The notes under the pieces: generated by a model
Told to the model about the DNA's origin: nothing
Database searches by the model: none
What the model saw: only the letters and a program-made list of their open reading frames with translations
Shown here: piece by piece, positions 52,704 to 64,000 of the stretch
Layout of the letters: every line of letters begins with the position of its first letter
Numbering within the stretch: the first letter of the stretch is position 1
Made by a program: the position numbers and the translations under genes
Origin: Bolinopsis microptera
Taxonomy: Eukaryota; Ctenophora; Tentaculata; Lobata; Bolinopsidae
DNA: 64,000 bases
Assembly: GCF_026151205.1 (NCBI RefSeq)
Contig: NC_087082.1
Location: forward strand, 1,950,001 to 2,014,000
Direction: 5' to 3'

Positions 52704-55404
52704 CGTTGACACTCAGAGAACGTGTTATATACTCTGTTAACAGGGGGGTTGACATGGGAACACGCGCGTTTACTCTGTCTTGAGTTTAATTCACCTCGTG
52801 ACTCTAGTTTACTGGTTATTCTATGGTGGTGTTTTTCTGGCAATCCGCCAGGTTATACCCCCCTTTGTTGTACCCTTGAAATATTACAGACGTCATACTA
52901 TTATTAAACATCCTTGTTTTGTAGTTGCGTTTACCTTTGTAGCGTGATAACATTACAGGGGAGGTTGAGGTAGAGGGCAGAACGTGTTGTACAGTTTATT
53001 ATTATATAGAAGTGCAGTGTCAAGTTACGCTCTAGCTGGTAGCAAATCAACACTTAGTTGTAGATTGCATGTTCGTGTATACGTGTACTTGTGACCGGTC
53101 CAGGTTTAAGCTTTAATTAATTCTTATTTTATGACGTTTAATTCTCTTTACACGTTTAGTTCTTCTTCTCTGTTCGTTAAGTTCTTATAAATTTAATTTT
53201 TCTTTACTCGTTTAGTTCTTATTAAGTTTAGTTCTTCTTCTACTCTTCGTTCCTTCCTTGCTGGTTTGGTTTTTATTCAGAGTAAGTTTTGTTAAGTTGA
53301 ATACTGCTTGTTAGATTGGGATAGGTGACGTAATCAGTTTATTTTTTTCAGTTTCTGATTTTTAACAACTTGCAAGCTGTGGTAATAAGTAACGGAAATA
53401 TGCTTAATTCTTGGCTGAGAAAGCTTCTCACATAATTACATATCAACGTCATATTTGAACCACATAATAGTCATTACCTCATTGTTTTAACTCGGACCCT
53501 TATAGATTGCCTGAGATATCAAATTACCTCACATGCCTGAAATGGTCCGGCAGTGAAAGTTGCACTGCGAACTAAGCATCAAATAGTGGTGTAATGTCAC
53601 GTGATATTCATAGCACTGTGATTTTACCCATTGTACCAGAAACGTTATCACATGTGATGATATCATTATGCAGACATAACTCGAAATTTGTGCAAGCATT
53701 TTCATCCTCGTAGACTTGTAAAAATGGTGGATTATTTTTGTAGTGTTTGACCTTGCATATTTTGAATTCCTGAAAATATTCCGACGGCGTTGAAAATGAT
53801 GTCACGTCTTATTGCTCACAGCTTCATGATTGTGATAATTTATTGTTGTTATGTTGGATTTGTTAAGTTGTCACGATTGTAACGTTAAAAGATACGCACT
53901 TTATCAGTTCAGACACCAGTCACGCTTTTGATTCGTCATCAGTGAAGTAGTGAATGATTTTATTGTGCTTTTTAAACTGAATGATTAGTTGCTGCATATC
54001 ATTTTATAGTGTCAATTCTGGAGGACTATTTCTCCATTCTTGTAACGATCTTTTTACCTGCTAGCGTCTAATTGTTTTCTAGTTGCGTTGTTGCTGTTTC
54101 CTGCTTTACTTTCCGCGCTCTTTGGAGGAGATTATTTTAACCAGGAATCAGGGCCAAATATTGAGAGAATTAACAACCCTGTCACTTCGTCATTTGTAAT
54201 AATAATATTTTAACTTAATCTTCGTCGTCGAATATGTAATGATTTCTGTACAAATATAACTCAGAAATAACGTCATTATTTGTTTCCGTACTGTAAAGCT
54301 CACTTTTGTTGCCTAAGTTAGAGCTATCGGTGTACTTATACAAACCAGCTGTCATATTATAAATTCTATAAATAATTCAATCGCTGATCCTTTTAAATAA
54401 CGTCAGTTACCTGATGCTTTTTTTTGTTTGCTGATATTCTAGATATTCCACGTCTTTGTTACATTCCCGGTTATGAACTGCCTAGGAAAACAAATAAAGC
54501 GAAATGTTTGTCGCGGGTATTCTGTAATACTATAACAAGACACATGTATCCTAGTAAAATACGCGACTCTCTCCTGCATTTGTAAGGGCCATCTAATGGG
54601 CATGTGACGTATCAGTCTTATCTCCGGGTACGGAGTGTATTTCACTGTTTATCCCCCTGTATGTGATAAATCTCATGTATCATGAAAGGCGATACTATAA
54701 ACACACGTTATTCATTATCATATTATATGCTATGAGGGGTGACCTGTAGTTGTACATCACACAGGAGCACACCAGCAGCTAGCCCGCAGCTACAGATATG
54801 TGGAATGTAGGGATGACTCACTTTGTGAGAGAGTATCACATTATTCACATTCCACGAAGAGTTTGCGAACTTGTATCCTGAAAAGAAAGGCATGCGCTGT
54901 GAATATCGGCCGTGTGGGCTTTGTTACACGCACGTACGTAGGTTTAAAGAAATTAGTTTCGATCAGTATATTTAGTTCCTAGTTCTTCGATTTGTAGTGA
55001 CTTGGTATTTCAAGATAGTTTGTGTCCTGCTGTACCTTTTATTTTCTGTGATCTTCCTTTTTCGATAACTGTTATGACAGTTTAATCGTATGTGGAATTC
55101 GTTGCAATGTCAAGAATATTTGAGATTCTTGTTGATCTTTATTAGTGTAGTGTGTTTCATGTAAAGTGTAAACTGTATAGCCTTGATATGTGATTGAGCG
55201 AGTTACACTGTTGTTTATCCTAGAGTATCCAGTATCAGTGTTATGACGTTTAAACGAACACCATTACCTAATCGTCACTTACCCATCACTGACCCATCAC
55301 CTAGCCGTCACTTACCCATAACTTACCCATGACTTACCCATAACTTACCCATGACTTACCCATTACACCTCCAGTTAGAATGTGCTAGAATGTCCGGCAT
55401 GTGA
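52704..55404. other. 2.7 kb without recognised genes
   Basis: AT-rich. Short readings here (for example 54800-54982) show no family. The block ACTTACCCAT(A/G) repeats near 55275-55365, just ahead of the PH-domain gene. Probably 5' flank of that gene. Confidence 0.45.
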
Positions 55405-57484
55405 ATGGGAGAGCTGTTGTACTGCGGGGACCTGGAGAAATGGTCCAACACGGCACGTGGTAAGACCTGGAGGAAGTTCTTTATCAGACTTACAAACAGG
55501 GAGATCAGGTGGCATCTACCAACTGAGGTGAGTTCTGCTTTCTACTCGCTTCCTACTTACTTTCTACTCGCTTCCTACTTGCTTTCTACTCGCTTCCTAC
55601 TTACTTTCTACTCGCTTCCTACTTACTTTCTACTCGCTTCCTACTTGCTTTCTACTCGCTTTCTACTTACTTTCTACTCGCTTCCTACTTGCTTTCTACT
55701 TACTTTCTACTCGCTTCCTACTTGCTTTCTAGTACTGTTGCATTTACACTTCTTTCTTTATTGGATTGAATAATTTGGCTACTAGCCAACAAGCTGCTAA
55801 TTACTGTGAAATGTACTAACAAAAACAGATTATTAGCCTCTTCTTAATACCCTTGCCACTAATTTAGTTATATAATCTGAGGTATTTTCGGATCTTTCTA
55901 ATTTGTACGGGTGTTTAGGTCCAATTTAGCATGGACCATTTCCGTTACCTATGTATTATGCTCTGCCAATTGCATCACTTGATTTAATTGAATGTATATA
56001 TTTAGCATGGTAATCAGACATTTTTAAGGGCTGCATCCCACAGATCTCAACTAGCCCACCAGAGCGACAATTCCCTGATCCCCAATCACTAACTAAAACA
56101 CCTTATAAGGACACTGCTGTTTTGTACATTAACAGTGTGAACATTTCGCATATTTCAGGCGGATCAGAATGTGTTTCTTGGAGAGATTGAAGTATCTCGA
56201 ATAGTTAACGTGAGTACTTTTACCGTTTCTTTTCCTCACTTGCATTCCAACCCCTTTTTACTTCATAGTTTTGTTATCTTATTTTATATGTGAGTAGATA
56301 CATTTCGTACATTTTGCTCATTAAAGAATCTTCTGATTATATAAAAAATGTGGCAGTGGTGGTCGAATGGCGACACAGAACATAACGCTGCAGGTAAAAA
56401 TACTAGTCTGATTTGTCACACGTATTTTCGGAAAAAAGGAATTCTTTAAAGTGAACGGTTCCGTGTTGGCCGTGTTTATTGGGATTCAAGAGAAGCGATA
56501 GGATACGAGAGTCTGTGCCTGTAGGAAATGTTAGAGCAGGAAGTTCTTCAAGAAGCCATACGATTAGTTTTCTGTCTATACGATTACTTGATAGACCCTT
56601 GCAATTACGATATATATTATGTATATATAGCATGAAAAGTTATAAATGAGAGGATGTTTATGGTTCGTGATTAAATTCGGGCGAACAATTGCTGTAGGCT
56701 TTATCATATATTATGTTTCTGGTATTCTTGATTCGTACGTTGAGTGAGGTACATTATTTGGGGCACTGTAAAAGCTGACATTTTTGTAACGCGCGCAATC
56801 AAACCATGTAATGAAAGTTCCCTCGTTATCAAATTTTCAGCATTTGCTGCACGTACGTCCGTATACACTCGCGACTATATATTTAAGCTCCATGATTTCA
56901 TATGCTGCCATATTCTATCATGCGATAGATCAGCAGGCGCCAGGCTGCATTACATTTCATTGCAAATAACATATGACTCATTACTTATAACGAGCCAGGA
57001 AATTTTAGCAGCATCAAGTTTCCTCAACAAATTTCCCTCTCAGTCTCTTACGGAACAATTTCAGGCGAAGATAGACAAGACATCAGCCCTCAACGAGCCT
57101 GATCACTGTATGTTTATTGTTCAAGATCCTCAGATTACTCATGAGTTCAGGACTTCTTCTCTTGAACAATCGGAGCACTGGGTACAACATATTAAAAACG
57201 CTACCGTAAGTGAAACTTTAAAACCTTGCAATATCCTGTGAACGCTTGCAAAGCTTATTTTAAATTTCCAATGTCTAGATGTTTACTGGAATTTTTAGTT
57301 GTTTGACCAAATAAAAGATGTGCTGTTGCTTTAAGAATGTTGACCGAAATTTTATGATAAAATTTTGCGCAGTTACCGAAGACTAGGAGAAAGAAACTAC
57401 CAGATACCTTGGGACGAGACAGGATTCACTCAGATACCTCCAACCAATCCAACATTTCAGTCAAGTCTACTCAAGACAAGCCAG
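55405..57484 (+). CDS. PH-domain protein, first four exons (gene continues)
   Basis: Exons 55405-55527, 56159-56209, 57065-57205 and 57373-57484, with phases 0, 0, 0 and 1. The first three make a complete pleckstrin-homology domain of about 105 residues: LYCGDLEKWSNTARGKTWRK with FFIRL, then VFLGEIEVSRIVN, then CMFIVQDPQITHEFRTSS and the closing helix LEQSEHWVQHIKNA with the invariant Trp. The fourth begins a basic, Ser/Thr-rich linker (LPKTRRKKLPDT). PH domains bind phosphoinositides or proteins at membranes. The family member is not identified. Start taken as the first Met upstream of the domain; later exons were not seen and may lie beyond the right edge or past the secreted-protein genes. 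Confidence 0.7.
55535..55735 (+). repeat. 22-bp TTTCTACTCGCTTCCTACTT minisatellite after PH-gene exon 1
   Basis: About nine units of a pyrimidine-rich 22-bp repeat that begin within ten bases of the exon 1 donor at 55528. Confidence 0.9.
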
Positions 57485-58030
57485 GTAACTAGATTATATT
57501 CCAGATTTCATCCCAGATTATGTTTTTGTAAGATTTGTTTTTGTACAGACTCTGTTTAATAATCATGTCTGGAAAAGTGTGACGCAAAAATATTAAATGC
57601 TTATTCAATGCATCCTTAGACATCTATATCGATAGCAAGATTAGGCCAAATATATAACCTCAATAGTATAATTACTTCGGTGGGAGTGTGCACGAAACTG
57701 CCAATCGTTTATAAACATCATCATGTCCGGCCCTATTAGTTTCGAAATATTCGAATTATAATGGAAATAGCAGGGCGATCAAGTTATCTATAATGGCATA
57801 CCTCTGACGTGTCAGCCTAGTACTCAATAACGAATTCCAAGTTAGTCACCCTCCCTTACCAACCATCTTCTCCCTTTAATGTCACGTGCAAACTTGTTAG
57901 ATCTCTGTTTAAAGAAACTTGTGATGTTGAGACTTCAGTCAACGTGACCTGTGCAGCTCGTTTTAGAATATTGAAATACTGCATTGAGCAGTACCTTTTC
58001 AGTATACACATCTCGAGTATACTAAAGGTA
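57485..58030. other. PH-gene intron or intergenic, nothing recognised
   Basis: AT-rich sequence up to the start of the duplicated segment. No exon could be placed. Confidence 0.4.
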
Positions 58031-58391
58031 ATTCTAGTATTCGCATTTCTAGACTTTCTAGCTTGGGGAGTGTATCTCCTGACTCATAAGAGAACTAATT
58101 CCAATTTTGTTTATTTTTATTTATTTCAATCCACTTTTTAACTTTTTAACAATCCGTTACAAACTAACAAACCATTTTATTGGGGTTTTTGTTTTTGTTG
58201 TTTAAGGATTTTATCTTTTAGTTTAACAATAAACAATATAACCATAACAGGATTTAATGCGGTCAAATTTTGATAAAAATGTAAGGATTATTTTACAGTA
58301 CATTGCGATAAGATAATATCATTAACTACAATAAAGACAAAAAGATAATATTAATGGAGAATTTCAGAGTTCCATTCCTATTACTTATGGT

Positions 58392-58921
58392 TTAAACTTT
58401 AGCACAACAGCAGAATCTGTAGTAGGCGGTTTTCTCGTTGTTCAAGATATCAACATCCTCAGCTGCGACCTCGTTATGGTTGATATCTTCGTTCCAGCCA
58501 CCGTCACACTCGTAGTTGTAGAAGTATCCTACATTCTGAGTGTAGGATGTTGCCTTTCCAGTGAAGCCAGAAATTGAAACCTCGGCCTTGCAGGCGGTTC
58601 TGTCGGTTAGCTTGCATTGCATTGGTCGGAACATTTCGCTCCGTTTCGTTTGGGGATAACAGAGTTTTTCCAGGGACCTTTTCCTCCTAGAGGGGCGCTT
58701 CCTCGGCAGGCAGCAGCACCCGCCATATGGAGAGCTTGCCAGGCAAGGTCGATATCCTTCTGTGCTTGTTCTGCTTTCATGCTGTTAAGCATTCCAGCTA
58801 CCTTTGCGAAACTGTCCTGCAATGTTGCAATCTCTCCTTTGAGGGCTTTAAGCTCGTCACCTCCCATGGTCAAGGAGACCAGTGATAAGAAAAAAGCAGC
58901 TGTGAGCATCCTGATGTTCAA
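58392..58921 (-). pseudogene. Secreted cysteine-rich protein, copy A, frameshifted by a 5-bp duplication
   Basis: Opens like copy B (signal peptide MNIRMLTAAFFLSLVSLTMG, then GDELKALKGEIATLQDSFAK). After AKCSDQC the reading runs into ASN-type residues and a stop at 58607, because TGCAA is present twice in a row where copy B has it once. Beyond the break the remaining frame (58634-58392) matches copy B to the final CCCAKV. A TATAAAGA lies about 47 bp upstream of the Met (58975-58968). Otherwise intact, so the loss is recent, or the copy is polymorphic. Confidence 0.85.
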
Positions 58922-58967
58922 GAAACGAATTAAGATGAATTAATAAATTGAGGAGAAGAGATTGTCT

Positions 58968-58975
58968 TCTTTATA
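58968..58975 (-). promoter_or_regulatory. TATA box of copy A
   Basis: TATAAAGA on the minus strand, 47 bp before the Met, which would give a 5' untranslated region of about 20 nt. The same octamer is present at the equivalent place of copy B. Confidence 0.5.
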
Positions 58976-58984
58976 ATCAGTGCG

Positions 58985-59060
58985 TAGGAATAGGAACCGA
59001 CCGGATATCCGGCTGAATCCGGATCCAGGCGGATATCCTGCTTCAATATTTGGTTCCGGC
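58985..59060. repeat. CCGGATATCCGG-rich repeat end, copy 2
   Basis: Begins GGAACCGACCGGATATCC, then several CCGGAT words. Shared with 8526-8600 (inverted) and 63838-63915 (part of the duplication). Confidence 0.6.
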
Positions 59061-59160
59061 TCCGGTTTCAAAAAATTTTGCCGGATTTTTGCCGAATATT
59101 TCTTTTTTAAATGTATTTATAAAATCTTGAAATGCATATTTTTCGTCACATTTTAACTCG

Positions 59161-59848
59161 AATCCCTAAAAAATCAAAAAAATCTTAACTAGGTGCGGAC
59201 TTCCACGTTCAGGGAAAAGATCATGTTGATCCAAACGACAACATGATTCTAATAATAAATAAAAGGACTATTACCGATTTACTGCACCAAATTATGGACT
59301 AGGACTAAGTCAAGCTATCAAGGAGTATATTATTCACTTCAGATCATGGCATCAAAATATTTAATGTATCTAAAAATGAAATGGACCAAAATGAGCGCAG
59401 TAAAATGTGAATCACTATCATCGTATAATATAATATTTATATACAACTAAGTAATGCCCTAGAACGAATTATAACACCCGGCATTGCTGTATTCAAAAGT
59501 TGGAACTTTTGATCTGATTTTTCGTTATTAAATCAGAACTTTAATAAGAAGTAGCCTCAAGTTATTCCTATCTCATTGGTGATAATTGGCAGGGGTGTAG
59601 GAATGATTTTCTTCATGAGGGAGCCAAAATCTTAGAGTTTTTCAAATCTAGCACACGCTTTGGCCACAGCCTGAATTTCAAAAACAGAAAAACGTGTAAA
59701 AGGCCTAGCTGAGCAATTTGGCAATAGAGATCATTTTCAAACACAGTTTCAAGAACGATTAAAATAATACGATTTTAAATGCATATTAGGGCCTGCAAGC
59801 AGTTCTTCGAAATAAGTATAGTTCGAAAAGGGGATGCATATTGCTACC
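59161..59848. other. Intergenic, no gene recognised
   Basis: AT-rich spacer. No coding pattern or repeat recognised. Confidence 0.4.
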
Positions 59849-60055
59849 GGACAACTGAACCCAATTTGGACTTTTCCTAGACAGGGTAGCTTGGGAAAAT
59901 AATTGTAAACCCAATCAGTCTACCTAATTAACTTTGAAACGACAACTGGGTTCAGTTGTCGTTTTGGGATTTAAGCTGACTGGTCACCCAATTAAGCTGA
60001 TCGGGTGCCTGTTAACTGCGTGGGAACTAGGTTCAATTGGGTTCAGTTGTCGGCC
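59849..60055. mobile_element. Short MITE-like element with GACAACTGAACCCAATT ends
   Basis: CCGGACAACTGAACCCAATT (59849) faces AATTGGGTTCAGTTGTCGG (to about 60055). A third, internal copy of the word near 59940-59958 is itself palindromic (GACAACTGGGTTCAGTTGTC). No coding capacity. Confidence 0.6.
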
Positions 60056-60164
60056 ACCCATTGCATTCTCTCGAAAAAAAATTCAGGAAATTAGCTTCCA
60101 GAATTGAAAACTAGCAATGTGAAATGATAAATCCAGAAAGATTTTGTTGTGCCAATTTAATTAA

Positions 60165-61517
60165 GGGGGGGGGGGGCCAATGGATATTTTTTGTGAAACT
60201 TGATTTCGAGATAGCAGTTGACCAACAAACTAGGACCAGTGACCGAACTTTTGAGGGGGTCCCGGACCCTAACCGCCAAACGGTGCCTGCGGGGCAGCCA
60301 CGCCCATATTTGGTCCAAATTAGGCCCAATTTAGCCAAATACCCTGAACATGCCCAAAACCCAAATTTCAGGTGCTCTACTTGTAGCTAGTGGTCTCCTG
60401 AACTCGTATATGAAATTTCATCAAGATTGGACAAAAAATGACTGAGTTATGAGCCAAAAACCATATGCCCATATTTGGGCATACGCACCAAATTTGGTAG
60501 ATTTCGTCCCATAAATTGGTCAAATATCAATATTTTTCACTGAAACTTACTTTATATGAAAGGTAAGCCTAAACTACATATTCTCTGTAAGTTATAGCTT
60601 TATATCTGTTTAAATGTGGATACTAAGGCGAAAAGACCACAAAAAATGAACTAAATTGCCCATATCTTGGTTCGCGATATTCGCGGAATTGATCTCATTA
60701 AAATTGTAACAACTCGATCAGTTTTCAAAATTTTTCCATGAAATTTTCGGAATCGACTCGAAATCGCATTTCCACCTTAGTTTGAGAACAGATTTTTGAT
60801 TAAGGCCTCAAAAAAAATTTGGCGGCCAAATTCTGAATTTCTCCGGGAAAATTTTGGAATTTGGCCGCCAAATTTTTTTGGAGGCCTAAATCAAAAATCT
60901 GTTCTCAAACTAAGGTGGAAATGCGATTCCGAAAATTTCATGGAAAAATTTTGAAAACTGATCGAGTTGTTACAATTTTAATGAGATCAATTCCGCGAAT
61001 ATCGCGAACCAAGATATGGGCAATTTAGTCCATTTTTTGTGGTCTTTTCGCCTTAGTATGCACATTTAAACAGATATAAAGCTATAACTTACAGAGAATA
61101 TGTAGTTTAGGCTTACCTTTCATATAAAGTAAGTTTCAGTGAAAAATATTGATATTTGACCAATTTATGGGACGAAATCTACCAAATTTGGTGCGTATGC
61201 CCAAATATGGGCATATGGTTTTTGGCTCATAACTCAGTCATTTTTTGTCCAATCTTGATGAAATTTCATATACGACTTCAAGAGACCACTAGCTACAAGT
61301 AGAGCACCTAAAATTTGGGTTTTGGGCATGTTCAGAGTATTTGGCTAAATTGGGCCTAATTTGGACCAAATATGGGCGTGGCTGCCCTGCGGGCACCGTT
61401 TGGCGGTTGGGGTCCGGGACCCCCTCAAAAGTTCGGTCACTGGTCTTAGTTTGTTGGTCAACTGCTATCTCGAAATCAAGTTTCACAAAAAAATATCCAT
61501 TGGCCCCCCCCCCCCCC
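60165..61517. mobile_element. 1.35-kb fold-back palindrome bounded by TTAA
   Basis: The left arm starts with a 12-G run, CCAATGGATATTTT and continues for about 670 bp. The right arm is its near-perfect complement, ending in 14 C. The turn is near 60840, inside TTTGGCGGCCAAATTC...GAATTTGGCCGCCAAA. TTAA stands directly outside both ends (60161-60164, 61518-61521), as in piggyBac-type target duplications. Short open readings in the arms are shadows of each other, not genes. Both arms agree except for scattered substitutions and a few indels. Confidence 0.85.
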
Positions 61518-61521
61518 TTAA

Positions 61522-62205
61522 GGGTCAAAGGAAAAGTCCTGCAAATTTTGAAAAATATTCTTACAGTAATTGGTCTCACTCTCAAAGAGCGTACAACATG
61601 CAAGGGACAAACTGGAACAATTCTTGGAAAATTTGTTTTAAGGAATGAATTCTAGCAATGAGGTAATGTAAATTTGGACTACAAGGGGCAAACTGTCTCC
61701 TGCTAATGGACTCCCACGGCATAAAAGAGTTGTCAGCAATGTTATCTGAATTTTATAATCGCTAGGTTCCTGAACTTCTGATGAATACTGACATGTAATA
61801 TCGGATAATTGGGGAATCTTTGATAAACCATCGGATTATAACGAGTTTTTCTAAATTTCATCAGATTTTATATAATAACGGTAAAAATATAATTATCTTA
61901 TCTCCATAATGCAGCCCTGGTGGTTGATAAGGCTGTTTTTTTAATTATTACAGCTGCTCCACTTAGGTTAATAATTCGCATAATGTTTAGGAGATTCCCT
62001 TCTTCACTTACTTTCTGGGCTGTAAATAAACCTTCTAGAAGTGGAACAACCTTTCTGGGCTGTAAATGGCAGTTCCTAGAAGTGGAACTGCCACCATATA
62101 TGCCACCACTGCACTGCACATTAATAAATATCTCAATTGGGATCTATAAATTAGAAAATTAGGCTGTTTACTTTTGGAACTCCTCTTTAATTACATGATT
62201 TAATG
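61522..62205. other. Intergenic, no gene recognised
   Basis: AT-rich. The words CTTTCTGGGCTGTAAAT and TAGAAGTGGAAC each occur twice near 62010-62090. Nothing coding. Confidence 0.4.
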
Positions 62206-62360
62206 TATAATATATAATTTGCCCATAAATTCTGAACTGATAAATAAGAGCATAATCTTGTTATTTCCTCGCTTGAATGACTTAAATGTATATCATCTTT
62301 GTTGGGTATATTTTAATGTCGAATCGTGTACTAAATATAAGAATTTAATATATAAATATA
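62206..62360 (+). mobile_element. Solo 3' end of a CR1/L2-like LINE
   Basis: Matches, in the other orientation, the untranslated tail of the LINE at 20145-20300, including CTTGAATGACTTAAATGTAT and TTTGTTGGGTATATTTTAAT. There is no coding part, so it is heavily 5' truncated. Confidence 0.65.
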
Positions 62361-62903
62361 TTATTTATTTATTCACAACTTAACGTTCAGACAAGGTGTG
62401 AATACACCTCTCTAAATACTAAAACTAGTCCGCCCGACTAACACGTGTCTACACTCAAAACCATCCATAGTGGTAGGAATAACACTGAATAATGACCAAG
62501 GAGAAATGAACCATTTTTTCGTGTCGTCAAATTTGACATTGGCCTCCCCACTCGTAGTCTTTAGTCGCTCTTATAATATAACTAGTGTAACCCGGCCTTC
62601 GGCCCTGATTTCACTGCCGCAGTTAAAAAGGGTAGGAGTATTTACCCGCTAAGTCAAAACCCCCATTAGGTGAGCAATTCTATTCGGAGTGCCCTCACGT
62701 ATCCAATAGTATCTTAAACAATAATCAATAGAAATTGACCCTTATTAACTCCGCACCACACCGGCACACCCGCATATTTGAAAACATGCATTATATTGTC
62801 GTCGGGGGGGTCGACTTTTTCGATGGCCCGATAGAGGATTCTATGAAACCCTACAAAGTAACAAAGTAAGTAAGAAAGTATGAACTCTCTCTACAGTCTA
62901 TGC

Positions 62904-64000
62904 GCATTTCCAGACTTTCTAGCTTGGGGAGTGTATCTCCTGACTCATGAGAGACCTAATTCCACTTTTGTTTATTTTTATTTATTTTAATCGACTTTTT
63001 AACTTAATTTGAGAGTATTACAAACCAACAAACCATTTTATTGGGGTTTTTGTTGTTTAAGCATTTTATCTTTTAGTTTAACAAGAAACAATAACCATAA
63101 CAGGATTTAATGCGGTCAAATTGTGATAAAAATGTAAGCATTATTTTACAGTTCATTGCGATAAGATAATATCATTACTACAATAAAGACAAAAAGATAA
63201 TATTAATGGAGAATTTCAGAGTTCCATTCCTATTACTTATGGTTTAAACTTTAGCACAACAGCAGAATCTGTAGTAGGCGGTTTTCTCGTTGTTCAAGAT
63301 ATCAACATCCTCAGCTGCGACCTCGTTATGGTTGATATCTTCGTTCCAGCCACCATCACATTCGTAGTTGTAGAAGTATCCTACATTCTGAGTGTAGGAT
63401 GTTGCCTTTCCAGTGAAGCCAGAAATTGAAACCTCGGCCTTGCAGGCGGTTCTGTCGGTTAGCTTGCATTGGTCGGAACATTTCGCTCCGTTTCGTTTGG
63501 GGATAACAGAGTTTTTCCAGGGACCTTTTCCTCCTAGAGGGGCGCTTCCTCGGCAGGCAGCAGCACCCGCCATATGGAGAGCTTGCCAGGCAAGGTCTAT
63601 ATCCTTCTGTGCTTGTTCTGCTTTCATGCTGTTAAGCATTCCAGCTACCTTTGCGAAACTGTCCTGCAATGTTGCAATCTCTCCTTTGAGGGCTTTAAGC
63701 TGGTCACTTCCCATGGTCAAGGAGACCAGTGATAAGAAAAAAGCAGCTGTGAGCATCCTGATGTTCAAGAAAAGAATTAAGATGAATTAATAAATTGAGG
63801 AGAAGAGATTGTCTTCTTTATAATCAGTGCGTAGGAATAGGAACCGACCGGATATCCGGCTGAATCCGTATCCAGGCGGATATCCTGCTTCAATATTTGG
63901 TTCCGGCTCCGGTTTCAAAAAATTTTGCCGGATTTTTGCCGAATATTTCTTTTTAAAATGTATTTATAAAATCTTGAAATGCATATTTTTCGTCACATTT
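62904..64000. repeat. Direct duplication, copy B (partner 58034-59160)
   Basis: Second copy of the segment, cut off by the window edge. The start-to-start distance between the copies is about 4.87 kb. The palindrome and the solo LINE end lie between them. Confidence 0.92.
63244..63768 (-). CDS. Small secreted cysteine-rich protein, copy B, intact
   Basis: 174 codons, no intron. A clear signal peptide (cleavage likely near MGSD, residues 20-22), a short coiled-coil-like stretch (QLKALKGEIATLQDSFAKVA and MLNSMKAEQAQKD), then a C-terminal domain with eight cysteines ending CCCAKV and rich in Gly, Asn and aromatic residues (YTQNVGYFYNYECDGGW). Cys count is even, fitting disulfides outside the cell. 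I do not recognise the family and assign no function. Its neighbour copy A is the same gene, broken. TATAAAGA is at 63822-63815. An AATAAAATGG on the minus strand in the 3' flank (near 63045) could serve for polyadenylation. Confidence 0.85.
   Translation of the reverse strand: MNIRMLTAAFFLSLVSLTMGSDQLKALKGEIATLQDSFAKVAGMLNSMKAEQAQKDIDLAWQALHMAGAAACRGSAPLGGKGPWKNSVIPKRNGAKCSDQCKLTDRTACKAEVSISGFTGKATSYTQNVGYFYNYECDGGWNEDINHNEVAAEDVDILNNEKTAYYRFCCCAKV

Larger units (their letters stand above)
58034..59160. repeat. Direct duplication, copy A (partner 62904-64000)
   Basis: Over 1.1 kb near-identical to 62904-64000 in the same orientation, from ACTTTCTAGCTTGGGGAGTG through the secreted-protein gene, its TATA-containing 5' flank and a CCGGATATCCGG repeat. 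The partner runs off the right edge, so the full length is unknown. Differences are scattered substitutions plus a few small indels. Confidence 0.92.

Noticed and set aside
51977-52740. Readings of 200-231 codons made of TTAPLQHHYS
   Set aside because: Translations of the 11-bp minisatellite; only the two flanking segments show exon-like borders.
60111-61655. Open readings of 75-104 codons with nearly identical products on both strands
   Set aside because: They are mirror shadows from the two arms of the palindrome and hold no known domain.

Overview
The window is animal nuclear DNA. Genes are split by many short-phase introns with GT-AG borders. The AT-rich spaces between exons are full of minisatellites, fold-back DNA transposons and LINE fragments. 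Gene content (GLG1, ELP1, an LDLa-type GPCR, an intronless orphan rhodopsin-type GPCR, a nested NERD-helicase gene) and transposon content (CR1-like LINEs, Merlin, a Penelope-like element) suggest a marine invertebrate. A cnidarian is my best guess, but this is inference and nothing seen is diagnostic.

Layout. 12.4 kb down to 0.16 kb (minus strand): the N-terminal part of GLG1, ten exons, continuing past the left edge. Its introns carry an intronless NERD/SF1-helicase gene (5.3-7.5 kb), a Penelope-like reverse transcriptase (1.9-3.5 kb) and a CCTCACAAAATGGCC-motif element (about 0.36-1.55 kb). 12.9-20.8 kb: a transposon graveyard of CR1-like LINE fragments with (TTTAC)n or (TTAC)n tails, GC-rich fold-back DNA and a retroposed structured small element, with a divergent intronless E2-like gene at 18.9-19.4 kb. 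20.8-45.1 kb (plus): ELP1 complete, 24 exons and about 1,211 codons. An LDLa-ectodomain GPCR lies antisense inside its 7.4-kb intron 9, and two DNA transposons with 4-bp target duplications lie in introns 9 and 18. 45.9-47.7 kb (plus): a three-exon class I methyltransferase gene. 47.8-48.8 kb and 51.4-51.7 kb: a decayed Merlin transposon and its internally deleted derivative, with an intronless GPCR (minus) between them. 51.9-52.7 kb: two candidate terminal exons of an unknown gene around an 11-bp minisatellite intron. 55.4-57.5 kb (plus): first four exons of a PH-domain gene. 58.0-64.0 kb: a direct duplication containing two copies (minus) of a small secreted cysteine-rich protein, one frameshifted by a 5-bp duplication. 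Between the copies is a 1.35-kb near-perfect palindrome bounded by TTAA.

The most striking pattern is that tandem repeats in both GLG1 and ELP1 are repeatedly built from, or abut, the splice sites themselves. Examples: a 65-bp unit carrying exon end plus 5' splice site x4; a 21-bp polypyrimidine unit x about 25 that ends in CAA except the last, which ends in CAG; two- and three-fold copies of acceptor plus exon start; and an intronic 22-bp array in which every unit has a CRE palindrome and an E-box, flanked by a duplicated donor. In the four cases where I traced the reading, use of an extra copy would give a stop or a frameshift. ELP1 (Elongator scaffold), GLG1 (Golgi sialoglycoprotein) and the neighbours show no functional linkage.
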